Notes: generated from the sequence alone by a model not told the origin. Counted from the first letter of the stretch, positions 8,603-18,635 are shown. The stretch: 36,187 nucleotides of DNA from Comamonadaceae bacterium CD01 (GCA_002894305.1 PGEI01000023.1:1-36187); one strand, 5' to 3'. Numbers and translations are program-made.

Positions 8603-8826
8603 GGTTAAGGGGGCACGGGCAGAACCTGTCGATTGTGCAGCGTTTCGGCGCCAGCGTCGCTGCCAAAACCCGGGCTGGCGCGCCGGCATGACGGAGCCTG
8701 CGTTGTCTTTCGCGGAGTGCCGGCGCATCATGTCACCCAGTCGCGCAGCACTGCACCACCAACGATTTCACCCGTGCTTCGCCGCAGGCGGAGTGTGTTT
8801 CAACCGTGTATCGCAGGAGAATTTGT

Positions 8827-9171
8827 ATGAACTTGACGATCAGTGGCCATCATCTGGAAGTCACGCCGGCATTGCGCAGCTACGTCACATCCAAGCTGGA
8901 GCGCATTCTTCGCCATTTCGACCAGGTGGTCGATGTCAAGGTTCTGCTGACCGTGGAAAAACAAAAGGAGAAGGAGAAACGCCAGCGCGCCGAATGCAGC
9001 CTGCGCGTCAAGGGCTCGGATCTGTTCGTCGAGAGCACGCACTTCGACCTGTACGCCGCCGTCGACGCCCTGATGGACAAGCTCGATCGCATGGTCGTGC
9101 GCCACAAGGACAAGGTGCAGGACCATCAGGCGGGCCTGCAGCGCGCCACGATGCAGGCCGCGGCCACGTAA
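8827..9171 (+). CDS. hpf: Ribosome hibernation-promoting factor (short type)
   Basis: A 114-aa HPF/RaiA-family protein that binds the 30S decoding site of idle ribosomes. [20 protein letters not shown] and the helix [20 protein letters not shown] are typical. The C-terminal dimerisation domain of long HPF is absent, so this is the short form. AGGAGA at 8815-8820 supports ATG 8827. In many Burkholderiales it follows rpoN, but rpoN is not present here. ptsN and hprK follow after an intrinsic terminator. The 224 nt upstream separate it from divergent purC and hold no other gene. Confidence 0.95.
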   Translation: MNLTISGHHLEVTPALRSYVTSKLERILRHFDQVVDVKVLLTVEKQKEKEKRQRAECSLRVKGSDLFVESTHFDLYAAVDALMDKLDRMVVRHKDKVQDHQAGLQRATMQAAAT

Positions 9172-9190
9172 AATCTGCGCGCCAGCGAGC

Positions 9191-9213
9191 AACCGCCTTC
9201 GGGCGGTTTTTTA
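9191..9213 (+). terminator. Intrinsic terminator after hpf
   Basis: ACCGCC-TTC-GGGCGGT forms a short tight hairpin followed by TTTTTTA. It separates hpf from ptsN, so ptsN probably has its own promoter; a -10-like CATAAT lies at 9255-9260. Confidence 0.9.
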
Positions 9214-9277
9214 TTGCCTTTCGATACACTTCCAGGGTTTTTGCTAGGGCGTGTCATAATGTGCGCTTACTTTGACC

Positions 9278-9748
9278 ATGAACAGACTCGCTTCCATATT
9301 GCCTCCCGCACAAGTGCTGGTCAGCGTTGACGCGACCAGCAAGAAACGTGCGTTCGAAGAGGCAGGGCTGTTGTTCGAGAGCCTGCACGGACTCTCGCGC
9401 GCCTTGATCACCGACAGCCTGTTTGCGCGCGAGCGCCTGGGCTCGACCGGACTGGGCCATGGCGTGGCCATTCCGCATGGGCGCATCAAGGGGTTGAAAT
9501 CGCCGATGGCGGCGGTCTTCCAACTGGGCCAGCCCATCGGATTCGACGCACCGGACGAGCAACCGGTGTCGCTGCTGATCTTTCTGCTGGTGCCCGAGAC
9601 GGCGACGCAGAAACACCTGGAAATACTCTCCGAGATCGCCGAGCTGCTCAGCGACAGCGCGCTGCGCGAGCGGCTCAAGTCCTGCGCCGACGCGGCCCGG
9701 CTGCATGCGCTGATCACCGAGTGGCAGTCGGCGCAACTGGCCTCCTGA
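9278..9748 (+). CDS. ptsN: Nitrogen-regulatory PTS IIA component
   Basis: A 156-aa EIIA-Ntr-type protein of the regulatory phosphotransferase system. His67 in [10 protein letters not shown] is the phosphorylation site. The protein does not move sugar; it regulates by its phosphorylation state, for example potassium transport and nitrogen/carbon balance in known cases. ATG 9278 is chosen over the TTG at 9272 as the conventional start. No strong Shine-Dalgarno sequence is visible. hprK starts 31 nt downstream and is probably cotranscribed. Confidence 0.93.
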   Translation: MNRLASILPPAQVLVSVDATSKKRAFEEAGLLFESLHGLSRALITDSLFARERLGSTGLGHGVAIPHGRIKGLKSPMAAVFQLGQPIGFDAPDEQPVSLLIFLLVPETATQKHLEILSEIAELLSDSALRERLKSCADAARLHALITEWQSAQLAS

Positions 9749-9779
9749 AGATGCGTGCCGACGGTTCGCCCACGCCGCC

Positions 9780-10736
9780 GTGAAGCCCACCGTCGTCAGT
9801 GCCGACGTCCTGTTCGAAGAATTTCGCGCCCTGCTGCAATGGCAGTGGATCGCCGGCCATGGCGCCTCCGAGCGGCGCTTTGACGAAGAAGTCGTACGCG
9901 TGGCGCGCTCGGGCGCCGACCTGGTCGGTCATCTCAACTACATCCATCCCTACCGCGTGCAGATCATCGGCGCGCGTGAAGTGGCCTACCTGAGCCATGG
10001 CGGCAGCGAGGACTGCCAGCGACGCGTCGCACGCATCGTCACGCTGGAGCCCCCGGTGCTGGTACTGGCCGATGGGCAGGTGGCGCCGCCCGAGCTGCTG
10101 TCGATGTGCGAGCGCGCGCAAATTCCGCTGTTCTCGACCCAGGAGTCGTCGGCGCTGGTCATCGACGTGCTGCGCACCTTTTTGTCCAAGCATTTTGCCG
10201 ACCGCACGACCATGCACGGCGTGTTCATGGACATCCTGGGCGTGGGCGTGCTGATCACCGGCGAGTCGGGCCTGGGCAAGAGCGAGCTGGGGCTGGAGCT
10301 GATCTCGCGCGGCAATGGCCTGGTGGCCGACGACGCGGTCGACCTGTTTCGCATCAACCAGAACACCATCGAGGGCAAATGCCCCGATCTGCTGCAAAAC
10401 CTGCTGGAGGTGCGCGGCATTGGCCTGCTGGACATTCGTGCGATCTTTGGCGAGGCGGCGGTGCGTCGGCGCATGCGCCTCAAGCTCATCGTCCACCTGG
10501 TGCGCAAGGAAACCCTGGAGCGTGACTACGAGCGCATGCCGCAAGAGCCGCTAAGCCAGGATGTGCTGGGCGTGCCGGTGCGCAAGGTCGTCATCCAGGT
10601 GGTGGCGGGGCGCAACATCGCGGTGCTGGTCGAGGCCGCGGTGCGCAACACCATCCTGCAGCTGCGCGGCGTCGACACCTACCAGGAATTCATCGAGCGC
10701 CACCGCCGCGCCATGGAGCAGGGCGGCGACACCTGA
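9780..10736 (+). CDS. hprK: HPr kinase/phosphorylase
   Basis: A 318-aa bifunctional HPr(Ser) kinase/phosphorylase. The Walker A P-loop GESGLGKSE lies near residues 160-168. HG in [10 protein letters not shown] precedes it and the HprK signature [12 protein letters not shown] follows. The length is typical. GTG 9780 is the start; an ATG at 9751 in the other frame stops after ten codons. Proteobacteria with ptsN-hprK use it in regulatory PTS networks, here beside ptsN. Its 3' end is convergent with fur. Confidence 0.95.
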   Translation: MKPTVVSADVLFEEFRALLQWQWIAGHGASERRFDEEVVRVARSGADLVGHLNYIHPYRVQIIGAREVAYLSHGGSEDCQRRVARIVTLEPPVLVLADGQVAPPELLSMCERAQIPLFSTQESSALVIDVLRTFLSKHFADRTTMHGVFMDILGVGVLITGESGLGKSELGLELISRGNGLVADDAVDLFRINQNTIEGKCPDLLQNLLEVRGIGLLDIRAIFGEAAVRRRMRLKLIVHLVRKETLERDYERMPQEPLSQDVLGVPVRKVVIQVVAGRNIAVLVEAAVRNTILQLRGVDTYQEFIERHRRAMEQGGDT

Positions 10737-10791
10737 GCGTAGAGCGCGCACAGTGCGCGCCGCCCCTGCGGTTTTGCGTTGCCTCGGCTTT

Positions 10792-11214
10792 TCAGTGCTT
10801 CTTGGTGCAATCGGCGCACAGGCCGTACAGCGCCATGGCGTGGTCATGCACCTCCCAGCCCTTGGTCTTGGCAACGAGCTGCTGGCGCTTTTCGATTTCC
10901 GGGTCGAAGAACTCCTCGACCTTGCCGCAGCCGGTGCAGATGAAATGGTCGTGGTGCTGGCCCTCGTTGAGCTCATAGACCGCCTTGCCGCCCTCGAAGT
11001 TGCTGCGCATCAGAATGCCCGCCTGCTCGAACTGCGTCAGCACCCGGTAGACGGTGGCCAGGCCGATGTCCGAGCGCTCTTCCAGCAGCACGCGGAACAC
11101 GTCCTCGGCGGTCATGTGGCGCTGCACGCCCTTCTGGAAGATTTCCAGGATCTTCAGGCGCGGCAGCGTGGCCTTCAGGCCGGTGCTCTTGAGCTCTTCG
11201 ATGTTGCTTTGCAT
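10792..11214 (-). CDS. fur: Ferric uptake regulator
   Basis: A 140-aa Fur-family repressor. The winged-helix DNA-binding domain ([15 protein letters not shown]...[16 protein letters not shown]) is followed by a metal-binding dimerisation domain with HHDH (87-90), C93xxC96 and C133xxC136. This set of ligands is that of true Fur rather than Zur or PerR. The start is ATG 11214, with AAAGGA upstream on the minus strand. It is divergent from bamE, a common arrangement in beta-proteobacteria. A very long open frame continuing upstream of fur, opposite dapB and leuS, is a GC-bias artefact. Confidence 0.97.
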   Translation of the reverse strand: MQSNIEELKSTGLKATLPRLKILEIFQKGVQRHMTAEDVFRVLLEERSDIGLATVYRVLTQFEQAGILMRSNFEGGKAVYELNEGQHHDHFICTGCGKVEEFFDPEIEKRQQLVAKTKGWEVHDHAMALYGLCADCTKKH

Positions 11215-11289
11215 GGCATGTCCTTTCACGGGGCGCGCAGGGCGGGCGCCGGGGCGCCGCCGTGCTGCCGCTACAATGCCCCGGATCAT
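11215..11289. promoter_or_regulatory. Divergent fur/bamE promoter region
   Basis: A 75-nt spacer. TACAAT at 11272-11277 is a good plus-strand -10 for bamE, placing the likely transcript start within about 10 nt of the ATG. No clear -35 and no obvious Fur box were seen. Confidence 0.4.
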
Positions 11290-11847
11290 ATGCGCTCTAC
11301 CCAAACCCCTCAGTCCATGTCCGCTCTCGTGCGTTGGGGCGCCTGCTGTGGCGCCGTCGTGCTGGTTGCAACGCTGGCCGGCTGTGCCGGCAGTGGCAAC
11401 CGGGTTTTGAATGCCGTCACGCCGTATACGGTGGAAGTGGTGCAGGGCAACTTCGTCTCGCGCGAGCAGGTGCGGGCGTTGCAGCCGGGCATGAGCCGCC
11501 AGCAGGTGCGTGAAATCCTGGGCACGCCGCTGGTCACCAGCGTGTTCCACGGCGACCGCTGGGAATACATCTTCACGATTCGCCGTGCCAACGTCGAGAA
11601 CCAGGTGCGCCACCTGACCGTGTTCTTCAAGGACAACGTGCTCGACCGTCACGAGGGCGACGAGATGCCGACCGAGGCCGAGTTCGTCGCCTCCATTTCC
11701 ACGCGCATCGACCAGCCCAAGGTGCCGCCGCTCGAAGCCACCGAGGCGCAGCTGGCGCGCTACCCCAAGGCGCAAGCCCAGCCCGAGGCGCCGCAGCCCG
11801 AGCCGCCCACCGGACACTATCCGCCGCTGGAATCGTCGGCGCGCTGA
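11290..11847 (+). CDS. bamE: Outer membrane assembly lipoprotein BamE
   Basis: A 185-aa lipoprotein of the SmpA/OmlA family, a component of the Bam complex that inserts beta-barrel proteins in the outer membrane. The signal peptide ends in the lipobox LAGC (Cys32). The conserved core [20 protein letters not shown] and [20 protein letters not shown] is complete. The C-terminal tail is long and rich in Pro, Gln and Glu. An alternative start at ATG 11317 would give a cleaner signal peptide; both are possible. A GC-rich hairpin follows the stop immediately. Confidence 0.94.
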   Translation: MRSTQTPQSMSALVRWGACCGAVVLVATLAGCAGSGNRVLNAVTPYTVEVVQGNFVSREQVRALQPGMSRQQVREILGTPLVTSVFHGDRWEYIFTIRRANVENQVRHLTVFFKDNVLDRHEGDEMPTEAEFVASISTRIDQPKVPPLEATEAQLARYPKAQAQPEAPQPEPPTGHYPPLESSAR

Positions 11848-11890
11848 CGCGCCGCCCGCCGCGGCTGCCGGGCAGGCGGCGCGGCGTTTC
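11848..11890 (+). terminator. Hairpin after bamE, possible intrinsic terminator
   Basis: CGCGCCGCCCGCC (11848-11860) pairs with GGCAGGCGGCGCG (11871-11883) with one mismatch and a 10-nt loop. It is followed by a weak T-rich stretch (GGCGTTTCGTTG). The stem is strong but the U-tract is poor. Confidence 0.55.
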
Positions 11891-11916
11891 GTTGTCGTTT
11901 TGCCAAAGGTGTTGCC

Positions 11917-12738
11917 ATGACCGTCTCCTCCACCCAACCGCGCCGCGTGGCGATTGCCGGGGCCAACGGCCGCATGGGGCGGATGCTGATCGAAGCCGTC
12001 GCTGCCAGCGAGGACTGCCGCCTGGCCGGTGCGCTGGATCTGGCCGGCAGCAGCGCGCTGGGCCAGGACGCAATGGGTTTCCTGGGCCGCAGCAGTGGCG
12101 TGCTGGTCACTGGCGACCTGCGCACCGGCCTTGCCGGTTGCGACGTGTTGATCGACTTCACCCGCCCCGAGGGCACGCTGGCGCATGCGGCCGTATGCGC
12201 CGAGCTGGGTGTGCAGATGGTGATCGGCACGACGGGGTTTTCGGATGCGCAGCGTGCGCAGCTGGATGCCGCGGCGCAAAAAATCGCCATCGTGCTGGCG
12301 CCCAACATGAGCGTGGGCGTCAACGTCACGTTCAAGCTGCTGGAGCTGGCCGCACGTTCGCTCGACGACGGCTATGACATCGAAATCATCGAGGCGCACC
12401 ACAAGCACAAGGTCGACGCGCCCTCGGGCACGGCGCTGAAGATGGGCGAGGTGATTGCCCAGGCGCAGGGCACGCGGCTGGCCGACCGTGCGGTCTACGA
12501 GCGCTATGGCCACACCGGCGAGCGCAAGGCCGGCAGCATCGGCTTTGCCACGGTGCGCGGCGGCGACATCGTGGGTGACCACACCGTACTGTTTGCCGGC
12601 ACCGGCGAGCGCGTGGAGATCACGCATCGCTCGAACAACCGCGCCGGCTACGCCCAGGGCAGCCTGCGCGCGGCGTGCTGGCTGGCCGGGCGCAGCAGCG
12701 GCATGTACGACATGTTCGACGTACTCGGTCTGCGCTGA
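11917..12738 (+). CDS. dapB: 4-hydroxy-tetrahydrodipicolinate reductase
   Basis: A 273-aa enzyme of lysine and diaminopimelate synthesis. [18 protein letters not shown] is the N-terminal NAD(P)-binding motif. [18 protein letters not shown], the catalytic [15 protein letters not shown] and the [17 protein letters not shown] block are all present. Length is normal. It starts 69 nt after bamE and is followed by a poly-C tract and a palindromic hairpin before leuS. Confidence 0.97.
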   Translation: MTVSSTQPRRVAIAGANGRMGRMLIEAVAASEDCRLAGALDLAGSSALGQDAMGFLGRSSGVLVTGDLRTGLAGCDVLIDFTRPEGTLAHAAVCAELGVQMVIGTTGFSDAQRAQLDAAAQKIAIVLAPNMSVGVNVTFKLLELAARSLDDGYDIEIIEAHHKHKVDAPSGTALKMGEVIAQAQGTRLADRAVYERYGHTGERKAGSIGFATVRGGDIVGDHTVLFAGTGERVEITHRSNNRAGYAQGSLRAACWLAGRSSGMYDMFDVLGLR

Positions 12739-12747
12739 AAGCAGCGT

Positions 12748-12759
12748 CCCCCCCCCCCC
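12748..12759 (+). repeat. Twelve-cytosine homopolymer between dapB and leuS
   Basis: An unbroken run of 12 C residues followed by G and five T, lying 46 nt upstream of the leuS start. Such tracts slip readily during replication and also sequence poorly. The exact length may be variable or an assembly error. Confidence 0.8.
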
Positions 12760-12766
12760 GTTTTTC

Positions 12767-12797
12767 GCAGCGGCAGTGCCGCTGCACCGATTTTTCA
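12767..12797 (+). terminator. Perfect 9-bp hairpin in the dapB-leuS spacer
   Basis: GCAGCGGCA and TGCCGCTGC are perfect inverted repeats one base apart (12767-12785). ATTTTT follows a few bases later, close to the leuS start at 12805. It can be read as a weak terminator for dapB or as a leuS leader structure. No T-box or leader peptide was seen. Confidence 0.5.
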
Positions 12798-12804
12798 GCC
12801 CTCC

Positions 12805-15519
12805 ATGCAAGACAAGTACAACCACCTTGAGGTCGAGTCCGCCGCGCGTGCGCATTGGGACGCCGCCGACGCCTACCGCGTCACCGAAGACGAGAACAAG
12901 AAGAAGTTCTACGCCTGTTCCATGCTGCCCTACCCCAGCGGCAAGCTGCACATGGGCCACGTGCGCAACTACACCATCAACGACATGCTCACGCGCCAGC
13001 TGCGCATGCAGGGGTTCAACGTGCTGATGCCGATGGGCTGGGACGCCTTCGGCTTGCCGGCCGAGAACGCGGCGCTGAAAAACAAGGTGCCGCCGGCGCA
13101 GTGGACCTACGACAACATCGCCTACATGAAGCGCCAGATGCAGGCCATGGGCCTGGCCATCGACTGGAGCCGCGAGGTCGCCACCTGCGACCCCGACTAC
13201 TACAAGTGGAACCAGTGGCTGTTCCTGAAGATGCTGGACAAGGGCATCGCCTACCGCAAGACCCAGGTGGTGAACTGGGACCCGGTCGACCAGACGGTGC
13301 TGGCCAACGAGCAGGTGATCGACGGCAAGGGCTGGCGCACCGGCGCGCCGGTCGAGAAGCGCGAGATCCCCGGCTACTACCTGAAGATCACCGACTACGC
13401 GCAGGAACTGCTCGACCACGTGCAGGTCGGCGGCGACAAGGCGACCCTGACCGGCTGGCCCGACAAGGTGCGGCTGATGCAGGAGAACTGGATCGGCAAG
13501 TCCAGCGGCGTGCGCTTTGCGTTCACGCACGACATCAAGGGCACGGACGGCCAGCTGATCCAGGACGGGAAGATGTACGTCTTCACGACCCGCGCCGACA
13601 CCATCATGGGCGTGACCTTCTGCGCCGTCGCGCCCGAGCACCCGCTGGCCACGCACGCGGCGGTCGGCAACCCGCAGCTGGCGGCCTTCATCGAGGAATG
13701 CAAGCAGGGCGGCACGACCGAGGCCGAGCTGGCGCTGAAGGAAAAAGAGGGCATGCCGACGGGCCTGACGGTCACGCACCCTCTGACCGGAAAACCGGTC
13801 GAGGTGTGGGTCGGCAACTACGTGCTGATGGGCTATGGCGACGGCGCGGTGATGGGCGTGCCCGCCCACGACGAGCGCGACTTTGCCTTTGCCCGTAAGT
13901 ACGGCCTGCCGATTGCGCAGGTGATCGCCGTCGACGGCGAAGTGTTCGGCACCGACGCCTGGCAGGAGTGGTATGGCGACAAACAGCGCGCCCGCTGCGT
14001 CAATTCCGGCGTGCTCGATGGTCTGGGTTACGCGGCCGCCGTCGACAAAGTGGCCGCGCTGCTGGCCGGCAAAGGCCTGGGCGAGAAGAAAACCACCTGG
14101 CGCCTGCGCGACTGGGGCATCTCGCGCCAGCGCTACTGGGGCACGCCGATCCCGATCATCCACTGCGCCGACTGCGGCGCCCAGCCGGTGCCGGAGAAAG
14201 ACCTGCCGGTGGTGCTGCCGCCCGACCTGGTGCCCGACGGCTCGGGCAACCCGCTGGTCAAGAGCGAGGTTTTCCACGCCGGCGTGACCTGCCCGTGCTG
14301 CGGCAAGCCGGCGCGGCGCGAGACCGACACCATGGACACCTTCGTCGACTCGTCCTGGTACTACCTGCGTTACTGCGACCCGAAGAACACCGAGCACATG
14401 GTGGCCGGCGGCGCCGCCTACTGGATGCGTGACGGCGGCATGGACCAGTACATCGGCGGCATCGAGCACGCCATCCTGCACCTGCTGTACGCGCGCTTCT
14501 GGACCAAGGTGATGCGCGACCTGGGGCTGGTCAAGGCCGACGAGCCCTTCAAGCGCCTGCTGACGCAGGGCATGGTGCTCAACCACATCTACAGCCGGCG
14601 CACCGCCAAGGGAGCCAAGGACTATTTCTGGCCGCACGACGTCGAGCATGTGCTGGACGAGGGCGGCAAGATCGTCGGTGCCAAGCTCAAGAACCCGGCC
14701 GAGAGCGGCGACGGGCTGCTCCCCGTGGGCACGCCCATCGACTACGAGGGCGTGGGCACGATGTCCAAGTCCAAGAACAACGGCGTCGACCCGCAGCACC
14801 TGATCGAGAAATACGGTGCCGACACCGCGCGTCTGTACACCATGTTCACCTCGCCGCCCGAGCTGACGCTGGAGTGGAACGACGCGGCCGTCGAGGGCAG
14901 CTACCGCTTCTTGCGCCGGGTGTGGAACTTCGGCATCAAGCTCGCCGGGCTCGATCACCAGCAGGCGCTGGCCAGCGCTGCGGGAGCGGCCAGCCTGAGC
15001 GACGTGCCTTTTGGCAAAGCGGCCGCCGCGCTGCGCCTGGAAATTCATACCGTGCTCAAGCAGGTGCAGTACGACTACCAGCGCATGCAGTACAACACCG
15101 TCGTCTCCGGTGCGATGAAGATGCTCAACGCGCTGGAGGACTTCAAGGCGCAGGATGACGCCGGCGCCCAGGTAGCGCTGATCGAGGGCTTCTCCATCCT
15201 GCTGCGCGTGCTCTATCCGGCGACGCCGCACATCACGCACGCGCTGTGGAGCGAACTGGGCTACGCCGGCGTGCTCGGCGACCTGCTGGACGCGCCCTGG
15301 CCGCAGGTCGACGCTGGCGCGCTGGTGCAGGATGAGCTCGAACTCGTGCTGCAGGTCAACGGCAAGCTGCGCGGCAGCGTGTGCGTGCCGGCCAGCGCCG
15401 ACAAGGCGGCCATCGAGGCGGCTGCGCTCGCCAACCCCGACGCGCAGAAGTTCGTGCAGGGCGCCACGCCAAAGAAGGTCGTCGTCGTGCCCGGCCGCCT
15501 GGTCAACATCGTCGTTTAA
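12805..15519 (+). CDS. leuS: Leucyl-tRNA synthetase
   Basis: A 904-aa class I aminoacyl-tRNA synthetase. The HIGH motif appears as HMGH (49-52) after PYPSGKL. The editing (CP1) domain carries [17 protein letters not shown] with the conserved Asp. The zinc-binding segment [10 protein letters not shown]...CPCCGKPA is present, and [12 protein letters not shown] (near residue 652) is the KMSKS loop with Thr in place of Lys, as commonly written for this position in bacterial LeuRS with preceding Gly. The C-terminal tRNA-binding domain is complete. It heads a leuS-lptE-holA gene order common to many proteobacteria. Confidence 0.98.
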   Translation: MQDKYNHLEVESAARAHWDAADAYRVTEDENKKKFYACSMLPYPSGKLHMGHVRNYTINDMLTRQLRMQGFNVLMPMGWDAFGLPAENAALKNKVPPAQWTYDNIAYMKRQMQAMGLAIDWSREVATCDPDYYKWNQWLFLKMLDKGIAYRKTQVVNWDPVDQTVLANEQVIDGKGWRTGAPVEKREIPGYYLKITDYAQELLDHVQVGGDKATLTGWPDKVRLMQENWIGKSSGVRFAFTHDIKGTDGQLIQDGKMYVFTTRADTIMGVTFCAVAPEHPLATHAAVGNPQLAAFIEECKQGGTTEAELALKEKEGMPTGLTVTHPLTGKPVEVWVGNYVLMGYGDGAVMGVPAHDERDFAFARKYGLPIAQVIAVDGEVFGTDAWQEWYGDKQRARCVNSGVLDGLGYAAAVDKVAALLAGKGLGEKKTTWRLRDWGISRQRYWGTPIPIIHCADCGAQPVPEKDLPVVLPPDLVPDGSGNPLVKSEVFHAGVTCPCCGKPARRETDTMDTFVDSSWYYLRYCDPKNTEHMVAGGAAYWMRDGGMDQYIGGIEHAILHLLYARFWTKVMRDLGLVKADEPFKRLLTQGMVLNHIYSRRTAKGAKDYFWPHDVEHVLDEGGKIVGAKLKNPAESGDGLLPVGTPIDYEGVGTMSKSKNNGVDPQHLIEKYGADTARLYTMFTSPPELTLEWNDAAVEGSYRFLRRVWNFGIKLAGLDHQQALASAAGAASLSDVPFGKAAAALRLEIHTVLKQVQYDYQRMQYNTVVSGAMKMLNALEDFKAQDDAGAQVALIEGFSILLRVLYPATPHITHALWSELGYAGVLGDLLDAPWPQVDAGALVQDELELVLQVNGKLRGSVCVPASADKAAIEAAALANPDAQKFVQGATPKKVVVVPGRLVNIVV

Positions 15520-15541
15520 GCACGCCTCCGGACGAACCCTC

Positions 15542-16060
15542 ATGAACAAGCGCCGCTTCCTGCTGACTCTTGCGCCCGCGCTGCTCGCCGGCTGCGGCTT
15601 CCGCCTGCGCGGCGTGCCCACGTTCGCGTTTCGCTCGCTGTATATCCAGGCGAGTGCCGGCTCGTCGCTGGCGCGCGAGCTGCGCCGCACGCTGCAGGGC
15701 GCAGGCGGCTCGCTCATTGTGGTCACCGACGAGGCGCAAAAAGCCCAGGCCGAGGTGGTGCTTGACCTGCTGTCCGAGCGCAATGAGCGCGTCGTCGTCA
15801 GCCTGAACAGCGCCGGCCAGGTGCGCGAGCTGCAGCTGCGCCTGCGGGTGCGCTTTCGCCTGCGCGACGCGCAAGGGCGCGGCTGGATCGAAGAGACCGA
15901 GCTGCTGCAGCAGCGCGACGTGAGCTACAACGAGTCGGTTGCGCTGTCCAAGGAGGGCGAGGAGGCGCTGCTGCAGCGCAATATGCAGACCGACATGGTG
16001 CAACAGTTGCTGCGCCGCCTGGCCGCGGCGCACCCGCCGGCAGCGGCCGCCAAGCAGTGA
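15542..16060 (+). CDS. lptE: LPS assembly lipoprotein LptE
   Basis: A 172-aa lipoprotein, the plug partner of LptD in lipopolysaccharide export to the outer membrane. The signal [18 protein letters not shown] gives lipidated Cys18, followed by the family hallmark GFRLRG. Length is normal. It sits between leuS and holA, as in E. coli and most beta-proteobacteria, with 22 nt to leuS and 10 nt to holA. Confidence 0.95.
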   Translation: MNKRRFLLTLAPALLAGCGFRLRGVPTFAFRSLYIQASAGSSLARELRRTLQGAGGSLIVVTDEAQKAQAEVVLDLLSERNERVVVSLNSAGQVRELQLRLRVRFRLRDAQGRGWIEETELLQQRDVSYNESVALSKEGEEALLQRNMQTDMVQQLLRRLAAAHPPAAAAKQ

Positions 16061-16070
16061 GGCCTGCGCC

Positions 16071-17120
16071 ATGCAGCTGGCCCTGTCGCAGCTAGGCGCC
16101 CAGCTGGGCAAGGGTCTGGCGCCGCTGTACGCGCTGCATGGCGACGAGCCGCTGTTGCAGCAGGAGGCGCTGGACGCGATCCGCGCCGCCGCGCGCGCCC
16201 AGGGCTATACCGAGCGCAGCAGCTTCACCGTCGCCGGCGCGCACTTCGACTGGAGCGCGGTGCTGGCTGCCGGCGGGTCGCTCAGCCTGTTTGCCGAGCG
16301 CCAGATCGTCGAGATCCGCATTCCCAGCGGCAAACCGGGCAAGGACGGCAGCGCCGCGCTGCAGCAGATCGCCCAGGCTGCCATCGGCAACGACAGCGTG
16401 CTCACCCTGGTCGTGCTGCCGCGGCTGGACAAGGCGACCAAGACCGGCGCCTGGTTTGCCGCGCTGGACAAGGCCGGCGTGAGCGTGCAGATCGACCCCG
16501 TCGAGCGCGGCCAGCTGCCCGCCTGGATTTCCCAGCGCCTGGCCGCCCAGGGTCAGCGCGTGGCCGCCGGCGAGGAGGGCCAGCGCACGCTGCAGTTCTT
16601 TGCCGATCGCGTCGAGGGCAATCTGCTGGCCGCGCACCAGGAGATCCAGAAACTGGCGCTGCTGCATCCGCCGGGTGAACTCAGCTGGGCGCAGGTCGAG
16701 GCGGCGGTGCTCAACGTCGCGCGCTACGACGTGTTCAAGCTGTCCGAGGCGGTGCTGTCGGGGCAGGTGCTGCGCGCGCAGCGCATGCTCGACGGCCTGC
16801 AGGCCGAGGGCACGGCCGAGGTGCTGGTGCACTGGGCGCTGTCCGAGGACATCCGCGGCCTCAAGCGCGTCAAGGACGCGATGAACGCCGGCAAGCCCCT
16901 GCCCGTCGCGTTGCGCGAGGCGCGCGTGTGGGGCGCCAAGGAGAGGCTGTACCAGCGCATCCTGCCCGGCGCCAGCGACGCGCTGCTGGCGCGGCTGCTG
17001 CAGTCGGCGCATGTGGTCGACGGCATCGTCAAGGGGCTGAAGTCGCCCGACTGGCCGAGCGACTCCTGGCAGGCGCTGGCGCGGCTGGCGCTGCAGATGG
17101 GGCGGCTGGCGGGGCGTTGA
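16071..17120 (+). CDS. holA: DNA polymerase III subunit delta
   Basis: A 349-aa clamp-loader subunit that opens the beta clamp. PLYALHGDEPLLQQEALDAIR is the N-terminal signature, and the AAA-like fold lacks Walker motifs, as expected. The middle LLAAHQEIQKLALL and the C-terminal collar region LVHWALSEDIRGLKRVKDAM are present. It is preceded by lptE with a 10-nt gap. Immediately downstream lies the remnant of an ABC permease gene on the opposite strand. Confidence 0.95.
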   Translation: MQLALSQLGAQLGKGLAPLYALHGDEPLLQQEALDAIRAAARAQGYTERSSFTVAGAHFDWSAVLAAGGSLSLFAERQIVEIRIPSGKPGKDGSAALQQIAQAAIGNDSVLTLVVLPRLDKATKTGAWFAALDKAGVSVQIDPVERGQLPAWISQRLAAQGQRVAAGEEGQRTLQFFADRVEGNLLAAHQEIQKLALLHPPGELSWAQVEAAVLNVARYDVFKLSEAVLSGQVLRAQRMLDGLQAEGTAEVLVHWALSEDIRGLKRVKDAMNAGKPLPVALREARVWGAKERLYQRILPGASDALLARLLQSAHVVDGIVKGLKSPDWPSDSWQALARLALQMGRLAGR

Positions 17121-17150
17121 GCGCGCGCCGCTGCCCGGCACGCGCTTCGT

Positions 17151-17327
17151 TCAGAGTTTTTCGCTCTCGCCCGCCTTGGGCTGCCAGGTCATCAAGCGCC
17201 GCTCGATGCGCCCGACCAGGCCGTCGAGCGCCAGTGCAAACGCGGTCAGCACCAGGATGCCGGCCATCACGGTGTTGATGTCAAAGCGCCCCTCGGCCTG
17301 CAGGATCAGGTAGCCCACGCCGGCGAT
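17151..17327 (-). pseudogene. 3' remnant of a second ABC-transporter permease gene
   Basis: About 56 codons read GVGYLILQAEGRFDINTVMA and then the end of a NitT/TauT/SsuC-type permease, finishing in KAGESEKL. They match the C-terminus of the intact permease at 19405-20232, about 85% at protein level by eye and roughly 80% at DNA level with a ~45-nt near-identical core. Upstream (toward 17330) the match stops abruptly, and the frame runs into sequence with an IS30-type end. The differences show this is not a fresh target duplication. It is the tail of a diverged paralogue whose 5' part is lost. Confidence 0.85.
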
Positions 17328-17359
17328 GCGTGCGTGTGAGCAGATCGATGCGTGGCTGG

Positions 17360-17391
17360 AGGGCGATCTCAACTCCGAAGTGCAACACCCA
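17360..17391 (+). repeat. Putative left end of an IS30-family element
   Basis: GGGCGATCTCAACTCCGAAG followed by TGCAACACCC resembles the terminal inverted repeat of IS1088-like IS30-family elements, as I remember it (GGTGTTGCACTTCGGAGTTGA on the other strand). It lies directly before a truncated IS30-type transposase start. No matching right end was found in the window. Confidence 0.5.
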
Positions 17392-17412
17392 CAGATCGGG
17401 TAATTTGCACAG

Positions 17413-17540
17413 ATGGGAACAAGATACACACAACTGCAAGTCGAAGGGCGCATGACGCTGGGCTCGTTGCACCAGCAAGGCTGGAGCCTGGGGGCCATGG
17501 GGCGACTGATGAGGTGCAGTCTCAGCACCCTGTGTCGTCT
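17413..17540 (+). pseudogene. N-terminal fragment of an IS30-family transposase
   Basis: The frame encodes MGTRYTQLQVEGRMTLGSLH and then a helix-turn-helix-like QQGWSLGAMGRLMRCSLSTLCR segment. This parallels the IS30 N-terminus ('YxxLxxEER...LxxxGxSxxxIAxxLGRSxSTxSRE'). Similarity ends after about 42 residues, and the DDE catalytic domain is missing. The remaining ~140 nt to the next gene code for nothing recognisable. The element is dead and marks the boundary of the accessory cassette to its right. Confidence 0.65.
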
Positions 17541-17684
17541 TGCCGTGATCGCTTGCCCGTTTGTGTGTGGTGCTTGTCGAGATGCGACGGCCTGCCGCAG
17601 GGGAAGGCGCCCTATGGTGGGTGCTGCCGCGGCACCAGCAATCACCCCGTCCTCCCCGCCATCACGGGGAATCCGGTCTGAAGT

Positions 17685-18635
17685 TCACGCGGTTTTCAGG
17701 GCGAGCATGGGGTTGGCGCCATCTTGTTCCAATGCGTCCAGGTATTCGTCGCCGTTGATGCCACGCGTGCGCAGAAAGTCGATCAAATAGGGTTTGCTGG
17801 CAGCGCTGTCGCTGACATCGCGAAATACCGCAATCGTCTCCATTGCCCTCCTGAGATCCAGGTTCTTGAAGGAGACGGGAGTCACCCGGTCAAACAGCTT
17901 CTGGTAATTGGCGGCGATGGTTTCCGCAGTACGTACGGTGTGATTGAGCTCGTTGCCTCGCATTCCGCAGTCAATGCGTACGTTGTTGCAAAGCATCAGT
18001 GATTGCACGAGTTGCCAGAACAGGTCGGAGGCGATCGGTTCCTTCTGGGAAATCAGGGCCAATGCTTCACCGTCGAAGTATGCCGATTGATCGGCCATCA
18101 TGGCAGCGACCTCTCGGTATTCCCTTTGGGGATCGGATAGATCCCTGGCGAGCCTTGCGCGCTCTACCAGCCCACCGGTACGGGACATCTGCGCACGTAG
18201 TTCTCTTTTGCGCTGGTTTTCAAAACCGGCCTCGATGAGATTGGTAATCTGATCCAGCCGCCCCTCCAGGTCATTGAAGCGCTTGCGCGTGTATACAAAG
18301 CCAGCGACGCTGACGCCGATACCTGCCAGTGACAAACCCAAGGTCGCGATCTGCAGGCTCTGCAGCACTTCGACCATGACCTTGATCTTGCTCGCCTGAA
18401 CAGCGGTATAGATGCCTGAACCAGCGTTCACGGCGTTGGAAACGAGCGAAACCGGAGCGAGTATCGGAGATACCAATGACGAAAGCGCTTGCTGAGCGAT
18501 GCCAGTTTCCTGCAAATGCGCCACGATTTGTCCGGTGCCGGCGCTTTTCAGGATGGCCCCATACCGGATCAGCTCGCCTGCTGCCAGTTGCGCCACGTAC
18601 TGCGTTGGAATTTCAAAGGGGATGGCACTCAACAT
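17685..18635 (-). CDS. Hypothetical membrane-anchored coiled-coil protein (second gene of accessory pair)
   Basis: A 316-aa protein not recognised as any named family. ATG 18635 is chosen because an AGGA site lies about 10 nt upstream; a GTG at 18665 would add 10 residues. The first half has a hydrophobic segment (about 52-77) and a likely transmembrane helix (about 98-117) ending in a positive-charge cluster YTRKRF. A charged predicted coiled coil follows (about 119-155), then a soluble alpha-rich C-terminal half. Its start overlaps the stop of the upstream gene by 7 nt, so the two are translationally coupled. Base composition is clearly less GC-rich than the flanks, which together with the adjacent IS fragment suggests transfer. 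It could be a membrane effector of a defence or toxin pair, but that is a guess. Confidence 0.8.
   Translation of the reverse strand: MLSAIPFEIPTQYVAQLAAGELIRYGAILKSAGTGQIVAHLQETGIAQQALSSLVSPILAPVSLVSNAVNAGSGIYTAVQASKIKVMVEVLQSLQIATLGLSLAGIGVSVAGFVYTRKRFNDLEGRLDQITNLIEAGFENQRKRELRAQMSRTGGLVERARLARDLSDPQREYREVAAMMADQSAYFDGEALALISQKEPIASDLFWQLVQSLMLCNNVRIDCGMRGNELNHTVRTAETIAANYQKLFDRVTPVSFKNLDLRRAMETIAVFRDVSDSAASKPYLIDFLRTRGINGDEYLDALEQDGANPMLALKTA

Noticed and set aside
7682-8731. A longer purC starting at 8731
   Set aside because: The extra 43 residues lack family similarity; ATG 8602 gives the usual SAICAR synthase N-terminus and length.
10792-15783. A 1663-codon minus-strand open frame running from fur through the complement of dapB and leuS
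   Set aside because: Only its last 140 codons are fur. The rest is the mirror of plus-strand genes in very GC-rich DNA, with His/Arg/Gln-rich nonsense composition and no family motif.
17413-17790. The full 125-codon frame of the IS30-like sequence as an intact transposase
   Set aside because: Similarity ends after about 42 residues, the DDE catalytic domain is missing, and the 3' part overlaps the end of the 316-aa gene on the other strand.
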